A stretch of DNA of 64,000 bases. Origin: Lysobacter soyae (GTDB taxonomy: Bacteria; Pseudomonadota; Gammaproteobacteria; Xanthomonadales; Xanthomonadaceae). Positions 13,859-20,830 of the stretch are shown piece after piece; position 1 is the stretch's first letter; every line of letters begins with the position of its first letter. The position numbers were made by a program, and so were the translations under genes. The DNA lies in NCBI RefSeq assembly GCF_019551435.1, contig NZ_CP080544.1, positions 1-64,000 of the forward strand, given 5' to 3'. The notes under the pieces were generated by a model, which was not told where the DNA came from, searched no databases, and worked only from the letters and a program-made list of their open reading frames with translations.

Positions 13859-14782
13859 TTAAATTGCCATTGCAGATGCCTCCGCGAGCTCATCCCGCCG
13901 GCGCGCATTGACGATACCCAGAAGCTTTTGCATGCAGGCCACAAGCGCCACTTTTCCAACCTTCGCCCTAGCTCGTAGCTGTTGATAGTGCGCTTTCATT
14001 TCCGGACTCCACCGAACTGAAGATAAGGTTGCCAAATACAGGTCGACTCTTATGTGGGATCGGCCGCCTCGCACCCGTCGTTTGCCTTGAGTCTGACGGC
14101 TATCCTTTGCCAAGGGCGCAACCCCCACCAACTTGCAAATCTGTTGCCGGTTCATCAGTCCCAGCTCTGGAAGACACGCCAGCATGGTTGCTTGGAACAC
14201 AGGACCCAGCCCTTTCCTGTCACCGAGTGAGGGCGTGCGATGCGCGCTGACAATCCGCTCGATTTGATGTTCGACGGCGACCAATTCACGCTTCAATGCG
14301 GCGAGCGTCTTCGCAATTGACACCCTGATGTGCGCCGGAGACATCGCAGATTGCTGCCGTTGCATTTGTATCATCTTAACGACTTGGCTACGGCGTCTCG
14401 TCCACTCGGAGAGTGCTTTAATCCAAGGCTCCGGCAATGCGTGCCTGCGTAAGCGATCGGCGAACATTCCCGCCATAAGACACAGTAGACGCGCGTCTAT
14501 CTCGTCGGTTTTTGCCAACTCACCTGTTGCACTGGCGAAGTTCCGCGCTTGCCTTGGGTTCACCCGGGCGACCCATAGTCCCGCTTCGCCCGCAGCCTCG
14601 AGAAAAGCATCCTCGTAACCGCCCGTCGCTTCCACGATGGTGCGCTCTACACCTTCCTCCACCAGTCGTCGCATGGCCTTGGCGAGGCCCGCCTTTGTGT
14701 TCGGGACCTGCAGAACCTTCTGACCTCCCGAAACTGCGATATCAAGGAACCGCTTACCCACATCGACGCCCGCTGCCTTCAT
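13859..14782 (-). CDS. IS110-family transposase (DEDD recombinase)
   Basis: The protein has 307 residues. The N-terminal RuvC-like DEDD domain shows D7 (GVDVGK), E51 (IVEATGGYE), D93 and D96 (KTDEIDARLL). The C-terminal transposase_20 domain shows GLGPVFQATMLACLPELG, then KLVGVAPLAKDSRQ with S228 as the likely catalytic serine, then GKRRVRGGRSHIR. Known enzymes of this family recombine DNA guided by a structured RNA from the element. The gene appears intact, though shorter than many relatives. Confidence 0.95.
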   Translation of the reverse strand: MKAAGVDVGKRFLDIAVSGGQKVLQVPNTKAGLAKAMRRLVEEGVERTIVEATGGYEDAFLEAAGEAGLWVARVNPRQARNFASATGELAKTDEIDARLLCLMAGMFADRLRRHALPEPWIKALSEWTRRRSQVVKMIQMQRQQSAMSPAHIRVSIAKTLAALKRELVAVEHQIERIVSAHRTPSLGDRKGLGPVFQATMLACLPELGLMNRQQICKLVGVAPLAKDSRQTQGKRRVRGGRSHIRVDLYLATLSSVRWSPEMKAHYQQLRARAKVGKVALVACMQKLLGIVNARRRDELAEASAMAI

Positions 14783-14932
14783 CCCTATTCTCCGCTAGAG
14801 TAGGTCTATCGAGAGCAATCACGTCCTGGCCCACGCTTATGAATTCGAGGGAAACCTCTAGCAACTGTTCGGGCGTAAAGACGTGAGACCCGACGTGCGG
14901 TCCATGCTGTTTTCCGGTGGTCTGAACACCAA
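14783..14932 (-). ncRNA. Candidate bridge RNA region of the IS110 element
   Basis: Noncoding DNA upstream of the transposase. AGCAACTGT at the element's 3' junction (13836-13844) recurs here at 14860-14868. Positions 14868-14882 read TTCGGGCGTAAAGAC, close to the attC end TTCAGGCGTTAGAC. The minus strand of 14828-14846 reads AATTCATAAGCGTGGGC, close to AATTCAAGCGTTAGGC. Such matches to donor end and target are what bridge RNA guide loops should show. Function is inferred from the family, not demonstrated. Confidence 0.45.
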
Positions 14933-14933
14933 A

Positions 14934-14942
14934 GCGTTAGGC
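14934..14942 (+). repeat. attC site 24, right part (R' core)
   Basis: GCGTTAGGC, the displaced end of the interrupted attC; last integron core site seen in the window. Confidence 0.85.
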
Positions 14943-14981
14943 GCGCGCTTATCAAACGATCGCCACAGTCAAAGGATTTCC

Positions 14982-16007
14982 GTGCTAAAAAAATTGGTTT
15001 TAATGGCTGCGCTAGTGACGCTTACCTCATGCGTTACAGTCCCACAACAATCTATAAGTAGAAATATCCCCACCGGTTTCAACGGTATCGCCTTATATGC
15101 GAAAAGCACACGGGACATTGGGAGATATTACTCATATGGATATGCCAATTTGGAAGCACGCACTCCTTTCACACTGGATACAAGGTTTCAGATAGGCTCT
15201 GTATCTAAATTTTTAACGACTCTGGTCGTGCTACGACTTGCGGATAAGGGAAAGCTCACGCTTGACCAACCAATTGGCACTGTATTGACGTCAATTCCTG
15301 GCAACACCGGGCGATTGGTCACGATTCGAAACTTGCTCAGCAACACGAGTGGAATTCCTGATGGGGCCACAGCAGCCTTAAGGAAGGATCCTTCTGTAAG
15401 ATCTTCCACTGCGGGGGCCATGGAATCATATCCATTGTGGGCCAACGGCACTCTTAATTTCGAACCAGGAAAGGGGTGGGATTATTCCGTCACCAACTGG
15501 ATACTTGTCAGAGCGATCATTGAAACAGTGTCAGGCGCCAGCTTTACGGATGCTGTGAGGGCTGAGCTAACTCTACCGCTAGGCCTCAGAAATACGGGAA
15601 TTCCTGCAATGTCTTTTCCAGAATCAAACTTTGACGCTGGAAATTATTCGGCAATTGATTCGTCTCCCTCCCCAAGCTATATACCTCCTTTTGCCGCAGC
15701 ATCAGGATCATTCTTCAGTTCTGTCTCAGATTTAAGATTGATCATGGATGGAATTTATTCTGGCAAATACATATCTACAAATCGGATACGCGAGCTTGAG
15801 ACTGTCAACTTCACTTCTCAAAATTACGCCTTAGGCGGACGCGTCGAAGTTCAGAATGATGTGTTGGTTCTTAAAGAGGCGGGTAAGACTGGCAACTATC
15901 GCGCTCTCGTGACCTTTGTCCCAAGCAGCGGCGAGTTCAGGGCAATTTTGAACAATACTGGCCTCGACCAAGATCTACTTGAAGAAATTGCCAAAAAGCT
16001 CGATTGA
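14982..16007 (+). CDS. Serine beta-lactamase-fold lipoprotein (class C / esterase family)
   Basis: The protein has 341 residues from a GTG start (AAAGGA five bases before it). The signal peptide has lipobox LTSC (Cys 17). S73-V-S-K76 is the SxxK motif (FQIGSVSKFLTT), Y168-S-V stands where YxN is usual, and K302-T-G (EAGKTGNY) is the third motif. The family includes class C beta-lactamases, D-Ala-D-Ala peptidases and esterases. The missing Asn in YSV argues against calling it a resistance gene. It follows the last R' core but has no attC behind it and is A/T-richer than the chromosome. Confidence 0.85.
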   Translation: MLKKLVLMAALVTLTSCVTVPQQSISRNIPTGFNGIALYAKSTRDIGRYYSYGYANLEARTPFTLDTRFQIGSVSKFLTTLVVLRLADKGKLTLDQPIGTVLTSIPGNTGRLVTIRNLLSNTSGIPDGATAALRKDPSVRSSTAGAMESYPLWANGTLNFEPGKGWDYSVTNWILVRAIIETVSGASFTDAVRAELTLPLGLRNTGIPAMSFPESNFDAGNYSAIDSSPSPSYIPPFAAASGSFFSSVSDLRLIMDGIYSGKYISTNRIRELETVNFTSQNYALGGRVEVQNDVLVLKEAGKTGNYRALVTFVPSSGEFRAILNNTGLDQDLLEEIAKKLD

Positions 16008-16411
16008 TTCTCAAGCGGGTCCTAGAGTTTCCAAATCAGGGAAGAGAATAAATACGTCACGTTGACGAAGCCCGTTGTTTGTACTGTTGCTCGTTCCGCT
16101 TCCGGTTGCGGCAAAGCCTCTGTTGGGTTTTGCTGTCTCCTTCAAGACAGATGGATTTTCAGCAAAACACTGACCGGTGGGGAAGTCATTTCTGCGCGGC
16201 CGAGCAGCCCGGCCGCCAGCGCTGGTTTAGGGATGAGTTCTACCCCGAAATCACGGACGATCTGTTCGCGTTCTTCCCTAACCAGCCCCGACAAACAAAG
16301 CTCTACCTCGCGCCCGGTCGGTCATAGCAAATTGTGGCGCTTGATAGCGAGGGTCGAGTGTTGTCCAAGCGTATAGTCAAGCTATCGAAATGAGCGTTGA
16401 GGATCAGACGC
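16008..16411. other. Junction between cassette array and conserved chromosome
   Basis: About 400 bases without a secure gene and without attC. A + strand ORF at 16151-16327 (58 codons, beginning MDFQQNTDRWG and including FRDEFYPEITDDLFAFFPNQP) may be a gene remnant, but I cannot place it in a family. No terminator or RNA is evident. Confidence 0.5.
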
Positions 16412-16990
16412 ATGGAAGAATGGATTTCTCACGGCTTTCGTTTGGCGTGGATTTGCCTGGCCGCGTATTGGATTTGGAGTGCGCGCAAGCTTAAACGCAC
16501 CCAACGCACCGAACCCAAGCTGTTGCAGCTCGCGCTTTATTGGACGCCACTGATCATTGCCGGGCTGCTGCTCGGACCGGGCGAATGGTTTACCGGCAGT
16601 TGGCTGCGCGAGCGCTTCGTTCCGCATGGGCTCTGGGTCAAGGAGATCGGGCTGGCGCTCACCGTCGCCGGCGTTTCGATCGCGTGTTGGGCGCGACATA
16701 TTCTCGGTCGCAATTGGAGCAGCGTGGTCCAAATCAAACAAGACCATGAGCTCATTGAAGCCGGCCCCTATCGCCGTGTTCGCCATCCCATTTACACCGG
16801 GCTGCTGCTCGCCATTCTCGGCACTGCAGTCGGCGCAGGCGATTGGCGCGGATTGCTGGCCTTGCTGATTGTGTTTGTATCGTTCTGGAACAAATACCGG
16901 CACGAAGAGCGATTTCTCAGCGAGCAATTCGGCCAGAAGTATCTCGACTACATGCAGCGCACCAAAGCGCTGATCCCCGGGGTGTTTTAA
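16412..16990 (+). CDS. Isoprenylcysteine carboxyl methyltransferase-family membrane protein
   Basis: The protein has 192 residues with about four or five membrane segments. The C-terminal half holds the ICMT/PEMT signature: LIEAGPYRRVRHPIYTGLL (RHPIYTG at 124-130) and the late E-E-x-F motif (HEERFLSEQFG). The family uses S-adenosylmethionine to methylate isoprenylcysteines or lipids; in bacteria the substrate is usually unknown. The ATG at 16412 is chosen over an in-frame TTG at 16397. First recognisable gene of the stable chromosome. Confidence 0.85.
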   Translation: MEEWISHGFRLAWICLAAYWIWSARKLKRTQRTEPKLLQLALYWTPLIIAGLLLGPGEWFTGSWLRERFVPHGLWVKEIGLALTVAGVSIACWARHILGRNWSSVVQIKQDHELIEAGPYRRVRHPIYTGLLLAILGTAVGAGDWRGLLALLIVFVSFWNKYRHEERFLSEQFGQKYLDYMQRTKALIPGVF

Positions 16991-17017
16991 ACCCTGCCGC
17001 TCACCGGAATCCCGCCC

Positions 17018-17380
17018 ATGCAAATCTTGGCCACCGTCCTGGTCGCGTTTGTCGCCCTGCTCCATGTCTACATCTTGATGCTGGAAATGTTTTGGTGGAC
17101 CTCGCCAAAGGGCCGCCGCGCTTTCGGAACGACTGAGACTTTTGCCGAACAAACCAAAGTGCTGGCCGCAAACCAAGGCCTCTACAACGGCTTTTTGGCC
17201 GCCGGTTTGTTCACCGGTCTCGCCCTTGGCGAAGATGGGCGGCTGTTCAAGCTGTTTTTCCTCGGCTGCGTGATTGTGGCCGGTATCTACGGTGGCCTGA
17301 CCGCGTCGCGCAAAATCCTGTTCATTCAGGCACTTCCGGCCGTTTTAGCCTTGATTTGCGTGGTTTTCAGTCACGGCTAA
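17018..17380 (+). CDS. DUF1304 integral membrane protein
   Basis: The protein has 120 residues and four membrane segments (about 5-25, 52-70, 77-93, 100-117). Conserved family features visible are the HVYILMLEMFWW segment, NQGLYNGFLAAGL and FIQALPAVLAL. DUF1304 proteins are widespread inner-membrane proteins of unknown function. It lies 27 bases after the preceding gene on the same strand. Confidence 0.9.
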   Translation: MQILATVLVAFVALLHVYILMLEMFWWTSPKGRRAFGTTETFAEQTKVLAANQGLYNGFLAAGLFTGLALGEDGRLFKLFFLGCVIVAGIYGGLTASRKILFIQALPAVLALICVVFSHG

Positions 17381-17480
17381 TGGCTTCGCCGCCGGTACAC
17401 GATAGACTGGTCTGATCGTCGCTAATTCCGCCGTTTTGGCGGTTTTCGGCGCCATTGGAATAGATTTTCGGAGAACCGCA

Positions 17481-17888
17481 GTGAAGCTTCCATCCATCAT
17501 CATCACGCAGCAGGACGCTGACCGCCTCGAAGCCATTTTGGAGCGTTTGTCGGAACAAACCTTCCCCGGCAAGGAAAGGCTTGAAGCCGAATTGGATCGC
17601 GCCACCATCGTGAGCGCGCGTGATGTGCCGGCCGACATCGTCACGATGAATTCCACCGTGTTGTTTCGCACCGGCGAAGGCAAGGAATTCTCTTTGAAGT
17701 TGGTCTATCCGAAGGATTCCGACGGCTCGCCGGACAACATTTCCATCCTCGCGCCGGTCGGCAGTGCGCTGCTGGGCCTGAAGGAAGGCGACACCATTTC
17801 CTGGCCGATCAACGGGGGCGCCAGCATGGATGTGCAGGTGATTCGCGTCACGGAACAGCCCGAGCGCGACGGCAATTTCGCTGCCTGA
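17481..17888 (+). CDS. rnk: Rnk-type regulator of nucleoside diphosphate kinase
   Basis: The protein has 135 residues starting at a GTG (17481) that gives the usual MKLPSIIITQQDADRLEAIL start; GGAG precedes it. Residues about 50-125 form a GreA/GreB C-terminal (FKBP-like) domain. Rnk binds RNA polymerase and in other proteobacteria affects nucleoside diphosphate kinase levels. The upstream in-frame ATG at 17436 has no ribosome site. Confidence 0.85.
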   Translation: MKLPSIIITQQDADRLEAILERLSEQTFPGKERLEAELDRATIVSARDVPADIVTMNSTVLFRTGEGKEFSLKLVYPKDSDGSPDNISILAPVGSALLGLKEGDTISWPINGGASMDVQVIRVTEQPERDGNFAA

Positions 17889-17991
17889 CCGGATTCCACA
17901 ACGCCGACGGTGCGGTCACCCTATGCGCGCCGGAACACCCGGTGCCGCTGGGTACGCGTTGGCTCTGAATTGAATTGCGAGGAGTCTGCAC

Positions 17992-18342
17992 ATGCGTTTG
18001 GAAAAAGTTTTCGCGATTAAATGGGCGAGTCTCTATCCGATGTATGTGAAGAAGGTGGAGTCAAAGGGCCGCACCGAGGCCGAGCTGATTGAAGTCATTC
18101 GATGGTTGACCGGCTATTCCGCCGCCACGTTGAAGAAACTCGGCAGCAGCGAGACCGATTTGGAAACCTTTTTCGCCAAAGCCCCGAAGTTCAATCCCAA
18201 TGCCGGATTGATTACCGGCGTGGTCTGCGGCGTGCGCGTTGAAGAGGTGGCCGATCCGTTGATGCGCAAGATCCGCTACATGGACAAGCTCATCGACGAG
18301 CTCGCCAAAGGCAAAGCCATGGAAAAAATTCTTCGCGCTTGA
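17992..18342 (+). CDS. DUF2200 protein
   Basis: The protein has 116 residues, cytoplasmic, helical. It matches the DUF2200 pattern ([68 protein letters not shown]). Family function is unknown. GAGGAG before the ATG secures the start. Confidence 0.9.
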   Translation: MRLEKVFAIKWASLYPMYVKKVESKGRTEAELIEVIRWLTGYSAATLKKLGSSETDLETFFAKAPKFNPNAGLITGVVCGVRVEEVADPLMRKIRYMDKLIDELAKGKAMEKILRA

Positions 18343-18397
18343 GCCGCCATTTCTGGGCATACTGCTTCAACGACTCACTCATTCACCGGGACCCTTC

Positions 18398-18772
18398 ATG
18401 AAACGTGTCACAGGCATTGGCGGCATTTTCTTCAAATCCAAAGACCCGAAAGCCTTGGGTGAGTGGTACAAAACCCACCTCGGCATGGATGTCACTGAAT
18501 GGGGTGGCGCGATTTTTCCCTGGGGCGGTGAAGGCAGCAGCGAAGGCATGACCATCTGGTCAACCTTTTCCGAAAACAGCGACAAGATGGCACCGAGCAC
18601 GGCACCCTTCATGATCAACTACCGCGTGGACGATTTGGACGCGCTGATGGCGGCCTTGAAATCCGAAGGCTGCCAAGTCATCGATAACACCGAGCCGTCC
18701 GATTTCGGCAAGTTCGGTTGGGTGATCGACCCTGACGGCAACAAGATCGAACTGTGGGAGCCGCCGGCCTGA
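18398..18772 (+). CDS. VOC-family (glyoxalase/bleomycin resistance-like) protein
   Basis: The protein has 124 residues and a single vicinal-oxygen-chelate domain with paired beta-alpha-beta-beta-beta modules: GIGGIFFKSKDPKALGEWY at the start, an inner INYRVDDLDALM, and the end DPDGNKIELWEPP with the metal-ligand Glu. Substrate unknown. It is convergent with the diguanylate cyclase gene two bases away. Confidence 0.9.
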   Translation: MKRVTGIGGIFFKSKDPKALGEWYKTHLGMDVTEWGGAIFPWGGEGSSEGMTIWSTFSENSDKMAPSTAPFMINYRVDDLDALMAALKSEGCQVIDNTEPSDFGKFGWVIDPDGNKIELWEPPA

Positions 18773-18773
18773 G

Positions 18774-19799
18774 TCAGGCCGTGCGTGCCGCCTTGCGTTG
18801 ACGCTTGGCGGCATACATGGCGGCATCGGCGCGCGCGATGATGGCTTCGGGCTCACGCTCATCGGCGTCTGCAAACACCAAGCCGATGCTGGGGCCTTCG
18901 TAATCGAGGGTCTGCGACTCCAGTTGGAAGCGTCCGCGTGTGGCGTCTTGCATACGCGCCATTAGCGCATCGACGCTGTTGTCATCATCTACATCCATAT
19001 TGCCGACCACCACGAATTCATCGCCGCCCAATCGCGCGGTGAAGTCATCGCCGCGATGGCAATTGGCCAACGCGCGTGCCATGACCGCCAGGAACTGATC
19101 GCCGACTTCGTGGCCATAGTCGTCATTGATTTTCTTGAAGCCGTCCAAGTCGATGAATGCGACCCAGACGCGGCCACCCAAGCGGTCGCGCAGGTGCAGG
19201 CGTCGCGCCAAGGTATCGAGGAGTGCGCGCCGGTTCGGCAAGCCCGTCACGCTGTCGGTGAGCGAATGATGGGTGAGTTGTTTGTTGGCAACCTGCAGTG
19301 CCTGCATCAATCGCTCGCGTTCCAGCTGTTGGCCGATCAAATGCGAGAACAGCCGCAGTACGCGTTCGGCGCCGGGCTGCAGCGGTTTGCGTTCGTCGCT
19401 GGCGGCACACAAGGTGCCTTGCAATGTGCCGTCGGTGGTTCGGATCGGTGTGCTGGCATAGGTGGCAATGCCCAGCGCCCTTGCCGCATCCGAGTCACCC
19501 CAGCAGCCGGCGACATCGTCGGTATAGGCGCGGCCTTCATCCAAGGCGCGTTTGCACAAGGTGTCATGCCACGGCACGGTGATGCCTTCGGGAATCACCA
19601 AGCGCCGGGAATTGCGTGCGTACACCACGTGCTGCACACCTTCCGCTTCATCAATGGTGGTCATGTAGGTGGAATCGAGGCCAGTCACTGCTTCCAGCAA
19701 CTCGAGCAAAGGCCGCACCAAATCTTCCAACGACTTGGCTTGCACGATCGAATCGGCGAAGTTCGCCAGGAAGTCTTGCTGTGTGACGGTTTGCATCAC
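18774..19799 (-). CDS. Diguanylate cyclase with GAF sensor domain
   Basis: The protein has 341 residues. Residues about 10-160 form a GAF domain; residues 175-340 a GGDEF domain with the active-site GGDEF at 258-262 and an inhibitory RxxD site (RGDD, 249-252) five residues upstream. It should make cyclic di-GMP from GTP under product inhibition. There are no membrane segments, so it senses a cytoplasmic signal. Confidence 0.95.
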   Translation of the reverse strand: MMQTVTQQDFLANFADSIVQAKSLEDLVRPLLELLEAVTGLDSTYMTTIDEAEGVQHVVYARNSRRLVIPEGITVPWHDTLCKRALDEGRAYTDDVAGCWGDSDAARALGIATYASTPIRTTDGTLQGTLCAASDERKPLQPGAERVLRLFSHLIGQQLERERLMQALQVANKQLTHHSLTDSVTGLPNRRALLDTLARRLHLRDRLGGRVWVAFIDLDGFKKINDDYGHEVGDQFLAVMARALANCHRGDDFTARLGGDEFVVVGNMDVDDDNSVDALMARMQDATRGRFQLESQTLDYEGPSIGLVFADADEREPEAIIARADAAMYAAKRQRKAARTA

Positions 19800-19842
19800 C
19801 GGATCATAGTCAATTCAGGCTGATGGCGCATCGCGCCTTAAA

Positions 19843-20226
19843 ATGGGCAACACCCCCATCACGGCAGTCGCCTTGCTCGAACTCGACACCAATTGGCATT
19901 ACGCGCAATCCGACGGTCGCCAGCACTATTTGCTGAAGGCGAAGCACGGACGGCGTGTGATCGGGCGGGCGCACGGTTGGTTCGCGCCGAACGCGAGTTT
20001 CGTGCTTGAAAAGATCGAACTGGATCAACGCCATCGTTCGAAAGGCTTCGGTACTTCGATGATTGCGTGCTTGCGCGCTCAGGCGCGTGATCAACGCTGC
20101 ACGCGTTTCGTCTTCGCCGGTGTCATGCGCAACAACGCCGGTGCCATCCGTCTGTATGAATCCATGGATGCGGTGGTGAACATCCTGAGCGACGAGCGCT
20201 GCGAATACATCCTTTCTCCCCCATAA
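19843..20226 (+). CDS. GNAT-family N-acetyltransferase
   Basis: The protein has 127 residues with the GNAT core: VLEKIELDQRHRSKGFGTSM carries the acetyl-CoA pyrophosphate loop (RHRSKGFG), followed by FVFAGVMRNNAGAIRLYESM. Substrate not predictable. It lies 10 bases before the DUF924 gene and may be co-transcribed with it. Confidence 0.9.
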   Translation: MGNTPITAVALLELDTNWHYAQSDGRQHYLLKAKHGRRVIGRAHGWFAPNASFVLEKIELDQRHRSKGFGTSMIACLRAQARDQRCTRFVFAGVMRNNAGAIRLYESMDAVVNILSDERCEYILSPP

Positions 20227-20236
20227 GGACAGCCAG

Positions 20237-20770
20237 ATGATCAATGACGTGTTGAAATTTTGGTTCGAAGAAACGAAGCCCGAGCAATGGTGGAAAGTTG
20301 ATGCGGACTTCGATGCGACCATCAAGTCACGTTTCGGTAGCGTGCTGTCGCAAGCGGCAGCGGGTGAATTGCATACCTGGCGCATTGAGCCGCGCGGTCG
20401 CTTGGCGGAAATCCTGGTGCTCGACCAGTTCTCACGTAATGTCTATCGCGGCACACCGGGGGCGTTCGCCCAAGACGGCATGGCCTTGGTACTAGCGCAG
20501 GAAGCCGTGGCGATTGCCTCGCTAGAGGCATTGACCCCGAAACAGCGCCCCTTTTTGATCTTGCCTTATATGCACAGCGAATCTGCGGTGATTCATGCCG
20601 AGGCGATGCGCTTGTTTGAGCAGTTCGCGCCCGACAATCTGGATTTTGAAGTGCGACACAAAGCCATCATCGATCGCTTCGGTCGCTATCCGCATCGCAA
20701 TGCGCTGCTGGGGCGTGAGTCCACCCCGGAAGAGCTTGAGTTCTTGAAGCAGCCGGGTTCGAGTTTCTAA
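20237..20770 (+). CDS. DUF924 protein
   Basis: The protein has 177 residues, helical (TPR-like fold). Family marks: VLKFWFEETKPEQWW at the start, LAEILVLDQFSRNVYRGTPGAF, LPYMHSES and the end FGRYPHRNALLGRESTPEE. Family function is unknown. AAGGACAG precedes the ATG. A terminator follows. Confidence 0.9.
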   Translation: MINDVLKFWFEETKPEQWWKVDADFDATIKSRFGSVLSQAAAGELHTWRIEPRGRLAEILVLDQFSRNVYRGTPGAFAQDGMALVLAQEAVAIASLEALTPKQRPFLILPYMHSESAVIHAEAMRLFEQFAPDNLDFEVRHKAIIDRFGRYPHRNALLGRESTPEELEFLKQPGSSF

Positions 20771-20784
20771 CCGTAAAAAGAAAA

Positions 20785-20805
20785 GGGCCGATCCAAGATC
20801 GGCCC
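20785..20805. terminator. Terminator hairpin between convergent genes
   Basis: Inverted repeat GGGCCGATC-CAA-GATCGGCCC, with T-rich DNA to the right and A-rich DNA to the left, between the DUF924 gene (+) and the M28 peptidase gene (-). It probably serves both. Confidence 0.8.
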
Positions 20806-20830
20806 GTTCTTAATGTCGCGGTGACGTCGC

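Larger units (their letters stand above)
13838..14933 (-). mobile_element. IS110-family insertion sequence inside an attC site
   Basis: About 1096 bp between the two halves of attC24. It holds one transposase gene on the minus strand, about 150 bp of noncoding DNA on its 5' side and about 20 bp on its 3' side. That layout fits the IS110 group, whose bridge RNA lies at the 5' end. No terminal inverted repeats are evident. On the minus strand the dinucleotide CT occurs at both junctions (plus-strand AG at 13836-13837 and 14933-14934), as expected for an IS110 core; with that reading the restored attC would be 59 bp. IS elements targeting attC are known (IS1111-attC group). Confidence 0.9.
1..14942 (+). 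mobile_element. Distal part of a chromosomal integron cassette array
   Basis: Twenty-four attC sites lie head to tail, each opening with an R'' core of form YTAAC and closing with GTTAG. Between consecutive sites there is usually one + strand gene. Because R'' precedes R' on the + strand and genes point the same way, the integrase gene and attI should be to the left of position 1. No integrase gene is present here. Shared attC sequence among neighbours is typical of sedentary chromosomal integrons such as those described in Xanthomonas. The right limit is the R' half-site at 14936-14942, beyond an IS110 insertion. Confidence 0.95.

Noticed and set aside
14860-14882. AGCAACTGT direct repeats as target-site duplication with the element ending at 14868
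   Set aside because: Cutting at these repeats does not restore an attC, whereas ending at 14933 does; the inner copy fits better as part of the element's noncoding RNA region.
14982-16007. Antibiotic-resistance cassette
   Set aside because: SxxK and KTG are present but the YxN Asn is missing, and the family is broad; resistance cannot be claimed from sequence.
18989-19823. Several open frames on both strands across the diguanylate cyclase gene
   Set aside because: They shadow the GGDEF coding frame in GC-rich DNA and show no domain or ribosome site.
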